Positions 1 through 12,166 of a stretch of 64,000 nucleotides of DNA are shown here, one piece after another. Each line of letters starts with the position of its first letter. Position 1 is the first letter of the stretch. Source of the stretch: Apium graveolens. Taxonomy: Eukaryota; Streptophyta; Magnoliopsida; Apiales; Apiaceae. Where the stretch lies: contig NC_133648.1 in the NCBI RefSeq assembly GCF_009905375.1, positions 310,326,565-310,390,564 on the forward strand. Reading direction: 5' to 3'. The notes under the pieces are model-generated. The model did not search any database. It was not told where the DNA came from and was given only the letters and a program-made list of their open reading frames with translations. Both the position numbers and the translations under genes were made by a program.

Positions 1-968
1 AAGTAATTATTTGTTGGGTGTGATAAGTAAGCTTACATAACATCTTAATAAGTAATTTGGTTTGTGAATTATCCAATTGAAATTAGTTGTTGACTTGAGG
101 AAATATTCTGATTTGCCAACTTGATTGAGGGTTTTTTGCTAGTCTATATTGGTTGGATGATATTTTGTTAGGTAGTCATTGGTTGGCTATTTTTGTATTA
201 ATTTTCTAGGGATTTAATATATATACAACTCATTTTTTTCATTTTAACATTACTCAGAGACAACAGTTTATAGATAATCTATTAAACCATCTTCTGCCTA
301 GAGTTTAGATAACATGCATGAAGAACCAAACCATTGTGTGTTTAAGTTTCTAACAAGTTTTTTACATCTTAAACCGTTGTCTATTAGTTAAGAGATGAAA
401 AAAGTAAACTGCTGAGTTGTTAAAATTTTGTGGGAGATTAAATTAAAATAGGACGGAGAATGAAAAATAAATAATTCAAAACAACCTCTAAAAGTATCTT
501 TTAAAGTGTGGTGTTTAGACAACGCGTTATAAATCCATCGTGTAAATCTTATAAATATAATGCTTTAAAACACCATTATATGTGGCCTTTCCTTTTAACA
601 ATGGTATAAATGCACAGTTGTTTGATTTTTAATGAGACAAGGGTAAGAATAAGCACTTGTCCAAATTACACAATATAAGCAGCAAAACCATCATCTTAAT
701 CTGATAAATGGTTGTTATTTAACAACAGTTCTAGCATGTTGTCTTTGTATTCTAAGATAACATTTTAGTTTGCACACTGTTGTCTGATTCCATGGGAGGG
801 CATAACAAAGACAACAGTTTTTGAACTGATAGATAACTATTGTCTGTCCTTAAGCTCACACAACTATTTTTTTTTTCAAAATCATTTAACCGTTGTATTT
901 TTTAGGACAACGGTATTCTTTTAACCGTTGTCTTTCAACCGTTGTCTGATTGTATTTTCCTTGTAGTG
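1..968. mobile_element. CACTA element D, right terminal part
   Basis: The sequence ends at 963-968 in GTAGTG, the inverted form of the CACTAC terminus, preceded by many copies of AACCGTTGTC or its complement GACAACGGTT on both strands (for example near 840-960). Such subterminal repeats typify En/Spm (CACTA) elements, where they bind the element's own TNPA-like protein. Bases 54-968 match 52639-53551 almost base for base, so two copies of one family are present. The junction lies inside a gypsy pol frame, showing that D inserted into that retroelement; the other end lies left of the window. Bases 1-53 do not match the second copy. No coding sequence is visible in this part. Confidence 0.8.
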
Positions 969-1553
969 AAAAGTAATTCGTGATTGGCCTACTCCTACAA
1001 CGGTTTCAGAGGTTCATTATTTTTATGGGCTTGCAACTTTCTATAGGCGCTTTATCAAAGATTTTACCACTATAGCGTCACTTGTTACGGAATGTACAAA
1101 AAAAGGAAAGTTTAACTAGAGTGAAGAGGCACATAAGAGTTTCGCTATATATATTGAAGAAAAAATTGTGTACCGCACCCGTTTTACCTTTATTCAATTT
1201 TGAAAAGTTGTTCAAGGTTGATTGTGATACTAGTGGTGTGGGGATTGGTGATGTTTTATCTCAGGGATGCAAGCCTATATGTTATTATAATGAGAAGCTC
1301 AGTGACATGAGGCAAAAGTGCAGTACATATGATAAAGAATTCTATTCATTTGTGTGAGCTTTGAAAGTATTGGAGCACTATTTATGGGGAAAGAAGTTAT
1401 TCTTTATTATGATCATAAGGCTTTAAAATATTTGAACATCCTGAAATGGATTAGTGAAGACATGCACGCGAGGTGCTTCCAGTTCTTGCAGAAATTTCAT
1501 TTCCGTCTACAATATAAGTACGGGGTTCAAATTATTGTTTTTGATGCCCTAAG
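969..1553 (+). pseudogene. Gypsy element A pol fragment (RT end and RNase H)
   Basis: Translation gives the familiar Ty3/gypsy stretch after reverse transcriptase: [11 protein letters not shown], then a [13 protein letters not shown] block, then the RNase H start APVLPLFNFEKLFKVDCD and SGVGIGDVLSQ, then YYDHKALKYLN and a final VFDALS. It is broken: TAG at 1117-1119 replaces the expected Trp, followed by a frameshift and further frame changes near 1354. The upstream gag, protease and catalytic RT core are missing because CACTA D inserted at 968. Downstream the frame is cut at 1553 by element B and resumes at 34404 with LSHRASLLVTL, which completes the expected DALS(R/H)RA motif. An old dead copy. 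Confidence 0.88.
1549..1553. other. Target-site duplication of element B, left copy (CTAAG)
   Basis: CTAAG precedes the TGTGGCGCCC start of the LTR, and the same CTAAG follows the ATATTACA end at 34404-34408. Five-base duplications are normal for Ty3/gypsy integration. Removing everything between restores the DALS-HRA reading of the host gypsy pol. Confidence 0.93.
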
Positions 1554-4347
1554 TGTGGCGCCCTCTGAACCTAGGTCAGAAGTTTGGGGTCCACACACAC
1601 ATACCTTATTTATAACCTGTTTATAGCAATAATGAAGATAATAATAATATACAGTGACCCTACTTACCAACTACCAGGGACCGCAATAGGTTAAAGTATG
1701 CACACAAGCCAAACACACACTTATATACAAACCGTTCAAATCCCCACTACTCAAACTCAGAACTGAGTATTAAACATTATTACAAACTTTTACAAACTTA
1801 AATTATTCCAAAAGATGACTACTCGCTTAACTCGATCAACCTGAACCCCTAGCTCTCGCGCTGGACTGGGGATCCTCGTTACCAACTGGTTCCTTCCTAA
1901 CTGGAAAAGAACATAAACAACATCGCACAAATGAGCTAACTAGCTCAGCAAGTCACAATGACAAAACTGAGAATAACGATCATCAAGTGAAAAGGGTTAT
2001 GATGCCAAGTGAACAATGAATTTTGATTTAGAATTGGATATTATATTTTCATTTTAAAAAAAAAAACCAAGGTTAGGCTGCTGATCAGTCACGCACTAAC
2101 CGCGAGCAAAGCACACAATACTGCTCTAACTACTGGATCCACAGCACACATTGGCGTAACTTGACCATTATATGGTCTGACCACGAATCTGGTCCACAAT
2201 TTTATAAAAACAATCCAATTTTAACATAATAATAGGATAAACAATAATAAGCAATAAACAGAATCATTAACAACATTGAATATTCGATAATGAAATGGTT
2301 TCAATCTTCATAAGGATCAATATGGCATTTTCAAAGCTTGGCTGTTAGGTAATGAAAGAATTGGATAACAAAGGAATCAATGTTTTAGGGTTTCAAGGAA
2401 TTGGTCTTTCAAATCATAAGGTACAATGGTTTGACTATGTAAGTAATTCGATTCAGTGTTTGGTATTTAGTTTGTATGTATTTGTGGAGTAGTATCGTAT
2501 GTTTATGGTTCGTATCTGGGTGTACAACAATCAATGGTTTAGAAAGAATAAGGTTTATGGCTCAAGATCAATAACTGGAAACAGGCTTTAGGGTTCAGTG
2601 CTTCAAAGCACTTACAATATAGAACATGACTATCAATCCACTACAATATATCTTGAGAAAGTTCAGAACACTTGCCTGGTACTAGCTTGCTATACTGCAC
2701 TCACTTTCAATCACAACTGTCTTACTCCTCGACTATTTGTTTCCCTTTTCTAAGCCTTGCCTCTTCTGCTCACATATCACAAGCATCTATCAATATTTAA
2801 CTCATACGATTCTATTCGAAACACATTTATATCTACCTTTCGTTTCACCCAAATCCGATTAACGGATTGAAAGTTATACTATAAACAAGTAAACATCGAA
2901 TATATAGACCGACAGAGTGTGGCCGAAGAACACGATTTCGGCCACCTCAGGCCACGAAACTATCCAGAATTAAACTACAGGCTACCAGCAACTTGTACAT
3001 GCAATCAAAACACATCAATCATCCCAGTCCTGGCCGAAAAATGGCCAAGAACATCGCCGGTTTCCGGCGAACCTACGAAAACTTCAAACTACAACTCCCT
3101 TCGATTCAGACATCCTCTGTTAACGAGCTATATACCAATCGATTGCAAATTACATAAGGAACACAACCCACTATAAATCAACAGCTAATAACCCCTAAAT
3201 CAGAAAGCCCCAAATTTCAATTAAAAATATTCATACGGGTTATAAACCCTAATTTCAAAATTCGAAAATTAAACTAAATTTTGAACATGTTATTCAACTC
3301 CAAATCAGGCATATGACATATGAAAATCATCAGGAAAACAAGCTCTACAACATGCAATCATCAAATCATTCAAACAATCATCCGAACAAAAATTCATATT
3401 TTTAATAAAAATAATTCGAAAATAAACAAATTTTCAGAAAATAAACCTTGATTTCTGCAGGTATATGGTTCCCAAAATCTGATAGTACACCTCAAGACCT
3501 TTGTTTTGAGTACTCGAGCTTTCCAAACGGACTCTGGTAACACCTCCGATTGTTGGTTTGATTTTCAGAAAGGTTTATGAATATATGAATTTTCTCTGGA
3601 AATTTATATAATTACTGACTGCAAATGATTTTTGATACTGAATAATTTACGGTAAAGGCTATTTATAATTACGGAAAATTAGTATCCCGTTGGATCATTT
3701 TGGATATAAAATGGTACGTTTATTTATAAAAACTGATCCAAACGGTACTGGTTTTAGGGATAATTATCCAAATCTGTAAAATTTGTACTGCGGTCTTGGT
3801 CTCAGCGCCTGGTTACACGTATTACGAGGTGATAATTGTGATAGTTTAATAAAAAAGATCTCGTTTATCGAAAATACGAGTTTTATTGATTTACCGAAAC
3901 GAATAACGTATTGAAAATATTGCGCCGGGACCTGCACATGACAAACCGTACGCCGGATCGAAAAAGTCAAAACATGGAAAATGCTCGGAATATTGTGATT
4001 AGGTTAGGAAGGAGTTCTCGGACGAGTTTCGGGTTATAAAAACGTAAAAACGGATAACGTCGGTTGGTTCCCGTTTGTATAAAATAGTTTTTAAATACTC
4101 GGAAAAAGATTTTATAAAACCATATAATTTGTATAAAATCATAAATCATCATAAAAATAATTAGGAAGATATGACATTTATCTATATTTTATTTTGGACA
4201 TATAAAAAATAATATACTCAATTAATATAATTTTTAAACATCCAAGCACATTTAACACTTAATAAATAATTCATAGAATAGATACTAAACACATATAATA
4301 ATTATTTATTAGCAAAAATAATTACACGATATATTCCGGATATTACA
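1554..4347 (-). repeat. 3' LTR of element B (shortened by an internal deletion)
   Basis: This 2794-bp sequence matches the other LTR (10199-11537 and 32973-34403) along its whole length. It starts TGTGGCGCCC and ends ATTACA. At 2915/2916 it jumps from GACCGACAG straight to AGTGTGGCC, whereas the other LTR has about 646 bp there, excluding the CACTA insert. The intact LTR was therefore near 3.44 kb and this copy lost a block. ORFs within it are not conserved coding sequence. Confidence 0.92.
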
Positions 4348-4360
4348 TCCTCCCCCCTTA
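4348..4360 (-). other. Polypurine tract of element B
   Basis: Plus strand TCCTCCCCCCTTA directly follows the LTR end at 4347. On the element strand this is a purine run ending at the 3' LTR, the usual primer for plus-strand DNA synthesis. Confidence 0.85.
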
Positions 4361-4389
4361 AAAGGATTATGTCCTCAGAATCTCCTAAG

Positions 4390-7300
4390 AAAATAAATGA
4401 GGGTACTTTTCTTTCATATCACTTTCTAACTCCCAGGTTGACTCTTCAACCTCTGGGTTTCTCCACAATACTCTTACTAACTTTACCACTTTTTTCTTAA
4501 TACTTTCTCTCTTTCCTCTAGAATCTCTATTGGACTCTCTACATATGACAAATCTGCCTGAAGCTCTATTGGCTCATATTCTATTACATGCCTGGAGTCT
4601 GGATTATACTTCTTAAGCATCGATACGTGAAAAATATTGTGAATGTGCTCCATGTACGGAGGTAATGCCAACTCGTAAGCTACTTTGCCAACGCGCTTTA
4701 GAATCTCAAAAGGTCCAACATATCTGGGGCTCAGCTTTCCTTTCTTTCCAAACCTCGTTAGTCCCTTCCACAGTGATACTTTCAGTAATACCAAATTCCC
4801 TTCTTTGAATTCCATGTCTTTCCTTGACTGATCTTCATATTTCCTTTGATGGTCCTGTGCGGCTATCAATCTCTTCTAGATAACTTCAACAACTTCCTTT
4901 GTCGGCTTCACTAATTCAGGTCCAAGTATTTTGCATTCTCCTACTTCATCCCAATACACTGGAGATCTGAATTTGCGTCCATAAAGGGCTTCATAGGGTG
5001 GCATCCCAATACTGGCATGATAACTATTGTTGTAAGCAAATTCTACCAGAGGTAAATGCTCGTCCTAACTCCCTTTGAAGTCAATAGCATAAACACGTAA
5101 TATATCTTCAATTGTCTGGATTGTTCTTTCACTCTGGTCGTCCGTCTGTGGATGGTAAGCCGTACTCATATTCAGTCTTGTTCCCAAACATTCTTGAAAA
5201 CTTTTCTAAAATCTTGAATTAAATCTTGGATCTCAATCAGATACGATAGACACAGGAACTCCATGACGAACTACAATTTCCTTCAGGTACATATGGACTA
5301 ACTTATCGAGCGAAAATCTTTCATTTATAGGCAGAAAATGAGCTGACTTGGTAAGTCTATCCACTATAACCCAAATGGCATCATGATTAGCCCTTGTCCT
5401 TGGTAATCCAACTATGAAATCCATGGCAATATGTTCCTACTTCCACTTTGGAATTTCCAATGGCTGTAGCAATCCACTTGGTCTCTGATGCTCTACTTTA
5501 ACTCTCTGACATGTATAACATCTGCTAACCCATTCCGCAATTTCCCTCTTCATGTCTGGCCACCAATAATTTTCCTTTAAATCTTTGTACATCTTGGTAC
5601 TTCCTGGATGGATTGAATATCTTGAATTATGAGCTTCCTGTAAAATTTCATTCTTCAGTTCCGTCACCGGTGGAATCCAAATTATAAAAGAAAACCTAAG
5701 AATACCTTCATCGTCCTTTTGCGTGCACAATTCTTCACCTACCAAACGATTTATGTCTTGATCCATTATTTCTTCTTGACATTTCTTTATCTTCTCTAAC
5801 AACTCTGACTGGAAAGTCATACTATACATTTTTGCTTCATTAGGCTTGCAAACTCTAATCTCCAATTCCAGTTTCTGAAATTCTTTATATATTTCTTCGG
5901 GTACTGATAACACATTTAACTTTTCTTTCCGATTCAACGCGTCTGCTACAACGTTCGCTTTACCGGGATGATACTTAATCGTGCAGTCGTAATCCTTGAT
6001 CAATTTTAACCATCTGCTTTACCTAATATTAAGCTCCTTCTATGTGAATATGTACTTCAAGCTTTTGTGATATGTGTAAATCTCGTATTTTCCTCCATAT
6101 AGATAATGTCTCCAAATTTTCAAAGTAAAAACTATGGCTGCTAGCTCCAAATCATGAGTAGGATATTTCTGTTCGTGTGGTTTCAATTGCCTTGACGTAT
6201 ACGCAATCACCATATCGTGCTGCATCAGAACACATCTGAGTCCTTTATGAGAAGCATCACTATAAATTACGAAATTCCCTTGATCGTCTGGAAGTGACAA
6301 AACAGGTGCCGTGATTAATCTTCACTTCAATTCCTGAAAACTTTCTTCGCATTTATCGTTCCATATAAACTTTTCATTCTTTTGTGTAAGCTTTGTCAAT
6401 GGTGTTGCAATCCTTGAGAAATTTTGAACAAATCGACGATAATATCCCGCTAATCCCAAGAAACTTCTTACCTCTGTTGGTGTTCTCGGTCTTTCCCAAT
6501 TTGTAATTGCCTCAATCTTTGCTGGGTCCACTTTGATCCCTTCATTACTGACTATGTGTCCTAAGAACTGAACTTCCTGTAGCCAAAACTCACACTTCGA
6601 AAATTTAGCATATAACTTCTTTTTCCTTAAAATCTCCAAAGTTGTTCTCAAATGTTCCGCATGATCCTCTTCCGTCTTTGAATAAATCGAAATATCGTCT
6701 ATAAACACAATAACGAACTTATCCCAATATTCCTTGAAAATTCTATTCATCAGGTCCATAAACACTGCTGAGGCATTTGTTAATCCAAAAGACATCACTA
6801 AAAATTTGTAATGTCCATACCTTTTTCTGAAAGCTGTCTTCGGTATATCCTCTAGCTTAATCTTTAGTTGATGATATCCCGATCTTAAGTCAATCTTGGA
6901 TAAGTACTTGGCTCCCTTCAATTGGTCAAACAGATCTTCAATTCTGGGTAACGGATACTTGTTCTTGATTGTAAGCTTGTTGAGCTCCCTATAGTCGATG
7001 CACAGTCTCATGCTTTCATCCTTCTTTTTGACAAATAGTACCGGTGCACCCCACGGGGATACACTGGGTCTGATTACTCCTTTCTCTAACAACTCTTGCA
7101 ATTGCTTCGCTAGCTCTTTCATCTCAATGGGCGCCATTCTGTACGGAACCTTGGATACCGGTTCTGTTCTAGGTGCTAAGTCGATCGCAAACTCAATTTC
7201 TCTATCTGGAGGAAGTCCTGGTAACTCATCGGGAAACACGTCTGGAAATTCATTCACTATTGGAATATCTTCAAGTTTTGCTGGCTCCTGACTTCTGTCA

Positions 7301-9015
7301 ATCATATATGCCACGAAATGCTCGCATCCTTGTCGTAGTAACTTCTTGGCTTGAATCATCGTTAAGAACTTCTTTACTTGCTTATGGCCCTTGAACGTTA
7401 ATATCCTTTCATCTGGCGTCTTCACCATTACCTTCTTATTTCGACAATCTATCTGGGCATCATGCTTAGATAACCAGTACATTCCTAAGATAACGTCAAA
7501 TTCTCCTAGCTTAAATGGTATTAAATCTACACAAAACTTACTACCAGAAATCTCAATCTCAAAATTACCACAAACTTGATTAACAGATACTCATTCTTGA
7601 TTTGCTTAATCCACAGTCATTATTTCATTTAAATACTCAACTGGACAATTTAACTTACTAACAAAATCTTGTGAAACAAACGATCGAGTTGCTCCCGAAT
7701 CTATTAACACTTTGGCACATAAAGAATTCACATTTAGCGTACCTGCTACGACATCAGTATCCTTGATAGCGTCCTTCATAGACATATCAAAAACTCTCGC
7801 CCTTGGAGTCTCATTCACTGCTAGCGTAGATCCCATAATCCTCAATGCATTACTGACTGGGGCTGGTGTCTTGCATTCACTTGCTATATGTCTTGGCTTC
7901 CCATATTTAAAACACATAAATCCAATGGCTGGAACCTTCACTGCTGGATTCTGGGTAGGCTGATCCTTATTTGCTGGCTCTCTTGCTGGCTGATTTCGGC
8001 ATTCCCATGAATAGTGGCCTTTCTGATTGCACTTGAAACAAACTACATTCAACTTATTACAAACTCCTCCATGCTTCTTCCCACATACCTGACAATCTGG
8101 AAAAGTTAATCTCAACTGATTCGACTGATTCACATTAACTGGATGGTTGCCCTGGCCTCCGTCGCCGGCATTTTGTCTCTTGAAATTAAAAATTTTCCCT
8201 GGCTGAAACTTGCCCTTCTTAAAATTTAGAAACTTCCCTGGTTGTGACTGACCTTCATTCCCTTCGGACTTTCTCTTCTTACTTTCTTTTTCCTTCTATG
8301 ACATCTCACTCTCTGTCTCTGCAATCATGGCCTTCTGTACGACTCCTGTATAGGTATCCAATTCAAAAATGGTTACCTTCCCTCTGATCCATGGCTTCAG
8401 ACCTTGCTGGAATCTCTTAGCCTTCTTCCTATCAGTATCCACATATGACGGCACATACCTTGACAATTCTTCAAACTTACTCTCATAATTCACCACCGAC
8501 ATATTTCCTTGCTTTAAATCTAAAAACTTCAGCTCCAACTGATCTTGGACAAACTGAGGAAAATACTTTTCTAAAAACAATTCCTTAAACCTTTCCCAAG
8601 TAATAACATCTGTACCTTCCAATGTCTTTACCATCTCCCACCAATAGGTGGACTCATTCTTCAAATAATAGCTTGCAAACGCAACCTTATATTTTTCCTT
8701 TAATTTCACTAAGGCAAATGCCTTCTCTATCTCATTTAACCAAACATTTGCTTCAATCGGTTCTAAGGAACCCATGAATTCTGGTGGGTTTACCGCCTGA
8801 AAAGTTTTAAAAATTACCTGGGGATTGGTCTGTCTTTGCTGTTGTTGTGCCAGGTGAACTGTTTGTTGGGCCAAGATTTGGAACATCTAGGCTATAGCTG
8901 GGTCTATAGGTTTTGGGTTTACATTCTGGTTTGTACCTTCTTGGTTGTTACTATTGTTGTTGTTGTTGGTTTCTTCATTCTTGGTGTTGGTGCGGGTATT
9001 TCTTCTGGGAGGCAT
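4390..9015 (-). pseudogene. Degenerate gag-pol of element B
   Basis: One reading frame runs from the ATG at 9015 (MPPRRNTRTNT) to near 4490, about 1,500 codons, broken by roughly a dozen stops but no frameshift until the end. In order it holds a gag domain (8886-8300), a zinc knuckle CFKCNQKGHYSWEC plus a second one with Cys changed to Tyr, protease LIDSGATRSFVS, reverse transcriptase ([19 protein letters not shown], and FIDD in place of the usual catalytic YVDD/FVDD), RNase H ([10 protein letters not shown]), integrase HHCC finger and core (MDFIVGLPRTRA), and a chromodomain-like tail. A one-base loss in an A-run near 4490 shifts the last stretch, which reads on to KYPHLFS and a stop. Several stops replace expected Trp or Arg codons (PKWK-stop-EHIAMDF, SIVSD-stop-DPRF), consistent with decay of methylated cytosines. 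Non-functional. Confidence 0.93.
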
Positions 9016-9481
9016 TTTCTGTAAAGAATCAAACAACTTATTTAGCCTTTAAATCAAATCCTTTGCATAAAAGAAAAGTTTTGTAAAACAGAAATATCTC
9101 TTTTTTAAACAGTTGTAACAGTTGGACTAAGTAAATTACATGCTTCTTAACAGAATATAAACAGTTAAAGGAAAAGGGTACATGGTATCACAGGGGTATA
9201 ACTGGTGCAATAAATAAGGTAAAGTAAAACAGGTGCAGTAAAGTAAATGATAATGCTGTAAAGAAAAAGGTACTGATATATATAAATCAAAAGTTTTGGG
9301 TAGTACAAGCGTAAAGACGCTTCAGAAGTAAAAGCAAAAGGGTACAACAACCTACTCATTAGTCAGCAGTTCTAGTCTATAAAATACAACTCAAAAGTCT
9401 ACTGATAAACACTACACACTACTGTACATACTACACAAACATAACAACACTGATCGGCCTCTCCATCTCTAGATCTCTCAC
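9016..9481 (-). other. Spacer between extra ORF and gag of element B
   Basis: About 465 bp of AT-rich sequence rich in repeated AGTAAA-like runs on the plus strand. I see no coding potential; it is probably the untranslated leader just before gag. Confidence 0.5.
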
Positions 9482-10000
9482 TCAACTCCAAGGAAACTCT
9501 GGTCCTCCCAGCCTCTCAAAGTCCTCCATCACCTCAGTAGCCCATCCCATAAGTGCATCAGTGCCTCGGCCAGGTAGTGTAGCTCCATGTAGCCTAGCCT
9601 CAAGAACCCTCTGTGTTACATGAATCTCCTCTCGAAGTTCCCTCATACCACGATCAACATCTGTAGTCCTGATGATATACTATAGCTCTCGGATCTGGGC
9701 CAACAAAGAATCATGCTCCAATAGAAGAGCCTCATTCTAGTAATAAGGAACTGGGGGCAATGTAGACTGGAATGGGGCACCTGCAACTGAATGCCCAGTG
9801 GAATCTCAATCAGCTGGTGGGGGTCCTCTGATAGGTGGCCTCATGCCTGGGGGTGGAATAGCCTGTAATGGTACGGGCTGCAACACAGGTGGAGGTAGAA
9901 TAGCCAACACTGGTGGAATAGCAGGACGTGGATCTGAAGATGGTCTTCCAACTGAAGGCTCTGAGTGATCAACTGATATGGGGATGAAAGAGTCGGCCAT
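9482..10000 (-). pseudogene. Extra ORF between primer-binding site and gag of element B
   Basis: From ATG at 10000 a single frame of 172 codons runs to TGA at 9482-9484 with no frameshift, interrupted only by stops at 9806-9808, 9737-9739 and 9680-9682. The first part is proline-rich (AIPPVLAILPPPVLQPVPL); the second is hydrophilic and probably helical (RGMRELREEIHVTQRVLEAR) and ends GGPEFPWS. Keeping one frame across 173 triplets despite three nonsense changes suggests it was once coding. It lies between the tRNA primer site and gag, where most gypsy elements have only leader; Ogre-type elements carry an unrelated extra ORF there. I do not recognise a family, and the function is unknown. Confidence 0.6.
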
Positions 10001-10182
10001 CGCTGCTATCTGAAATCATATCGTAATATAAGAATCTCGAACCACGACGCGAATCATACTAATACCTATTATACCGTAGCACTCAACTTCTCGACGTTCT
10101 ATCTTTCTATTCCTTACTTCTAATCCTAGCCCTCTACCCATTCCCCTCAATCTAGGCTTGTGTCAGTGACTTATAACCTGTA

Positions 10183-10194
10183 GCTCTGATACCA
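10183..10194 (-). other. Primer-binding site of element B (initiator tRNA-Met type)
   Basis: On the element strand the sequence TGGTATCAGAGC begins about four bases after the 5' LTR end (GGGCGCCAAA). It is complementary to the 3' end of plant initiator methionine tRNA and fixes the element orientation as minus. Confidence 0.9.
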
Positions 10195-10198
10195 AACC

Positions 10199-12166
10199 TT
10201 TGGCGCCCTCCAAACCCGGGTCAGAAGTTTGGGGTCCACACACACACATACCTTATTTATGACCTGCTTATAGCGATAATGAAGATAATGATAATATACA
10301 GTGACCCTACTTACCAACTACCACGGACCGCAACAGGTTAAAGTATGGACACAAGCCAAACACACACTTATATACAAACCATTCAAATCCCAACTACTCA
10401 AACTCAGAACTGAGTATTAAACATTATTATAAACTTTTACAAACTTAAATTATTCCAAAAGATGCCTACTCACTTAACTCGATCAACCTGAACCCCTAGC
10501 TCTCGCGCTGGACTGGGGATACTCGTTACCAACTGGTTCCTTCTTAACTGGAAAAGAACATAAACAATATCGCACAAATGAGCTAACTAGCTCAGCAAGT
10601 CACAATGACAAAACTGAGAATAATGATCATCAAGTAAAAAGGGTTATGCTACCAAGTGAACATTGAATTATGATTTAGAATTGGATATTATATTTTCATT
10701 TTAAAAAACAAACAAGGTTAGGCTGCTGATCAGTCACGCACTAACCCTGAGCAAAGCACACAACACTGCTCTAACTACTGGATATAAGGCACACATTGGC
10801 CTAACTTTACCATTATATGGTCTGACCACGAATCTGGTCCACAATTTATAAAAACAATCCAATTCTAACATAATAACAGGATAAACAATAATAAGAAATA
10901 AACAGAATCATTAATAATATTGGACATTCGATAATGAAATGGTTTCAATCTTCATAAGGATCAATATGGCATTTTCAAAGCTTGGTTGTTAGGTAATGAA
11001 AGAATTGGATAATAAAGGAATCAATATTTCAGGGTTTCAAGGAATTGGTCTTTCAAAACATAAGGTACAATGGTTCAGTGTTTGGTATTTAGTTTGTATG
11101 TATTTGTGAAATAGTATCGTATGTTTATGGTTCGTATCTGGGTCTACAACAATCAATGGTTTAGAAAGAATAAGGTTTATGGCTCAAGATCAATAACTGG
11201 AATCAGGGTTTAGGGTTGAGTGCTTCAAAGCACTTGCAATATAGAACAGGACTATCCATCCACTACAATATATCTTGAGAAAGTTCAAAACACTTTCCTT
11301 GTACTAGCTTGCTATACTACACTCACTTTCAATCACAACTGTCTTACTCCTCGACTATCTGTTTCCCTTTCCTATGCCTTGCCTCTTCTGCTCACATATC
11401 ACAAGCATCTATCAATATTTTACTCATACAATTCTATTCGAAACACACTTCTATCTACCGTTCGTTTCACCCAAATCCGATTAACGGATTGAAAGTTATA
11501 CTATAAACAAGTAAACATCGAATATATAGACCGACAGTTAACCAACAAGTCACATATAGCATATAACATGTCAAATAATTAATCATATATCATTTATAAT
11601 GGAGTCTCGGGTCATAATCAGGTTTTCGGGTATTCAAAATGATTTTTAAAACATTTTTCGGAATTAAAACGGGTCATTGGATCAATTTCGGAGTAATAAA
11701 CAGGGTCCGGTTGGCCAAATATGGCTTCAAAACAATTTTATATTAATTATTAAGCCTTGAAAACAATTTAAAATAATATTTTAAAGCTCGAAACTATTTT
11801 TCAGAATTTTTAAATCATTTTTAAATAATTAAATCTAATTAAATAATTAACTAAAATAAATTATTAATTAAATAAATCAATTAATTTTCGAATTAATTGA
11901 CCAATTAATCAATTAAATATTAACTGAAATTAATTAACTAATTAAATCAGATTTATTTTTGATTTAAAAATAATTTTTGGAATTAAAATAATAATTTTAG
12001 GAATTTTCAGAAATTAAAAACGAATTTTTATAATTAAAATAAATAGGAAATATGATTTTTAAATAATTTATAAACAGGAATCAAATAATGCAAACTCTGG
12101 ATACCTGGGGGACTAAACTGTTTCTTCCCCAAAAGTCGAGGGGCCTGTTTGTAATTTTGCAAACCC
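10199..12166 (-). repeat. 5' LTR of element B, part next to the leader
   Basis: 10199-11537 matches 1554-2915 of the other LTR. From 11538 to 12166 it contains sequence absent from that copy, including a very AT-rich stretch (11750-12070) of AATTAATTA-type runs. The LTR is interrupted at 12166 by CACTA C and resumes at 32955. I see no gene; ORFs at 11220-11506 are not conserved in the sister LTR. Confidence 0.9.
12164..12166. other. Target-site duplication of CACTA C, left copy (CCC)
   Basis: CCC flanks the element at 12164-12166 and 32952-32954. Three-base duplications are diagnostic of CACTA transposons; the homopolymer makes this example weaker by itself, but it agrees with the precise termini. 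Confidence 0.75.

Noticed and set aside
2919..3176. Proline-rich ORF in the LTR, also at 32922-33233
   Set aside because: It lies in both LTRs but its start region differs because of the deletion, and it has no recognisable domain; treated as LTR sequence.
6998..7579. Plus-strand ORFs across the RT region of element B
   Set aside because: They are antisense to a clearly recognisable reverse transcriptase and protease frame.
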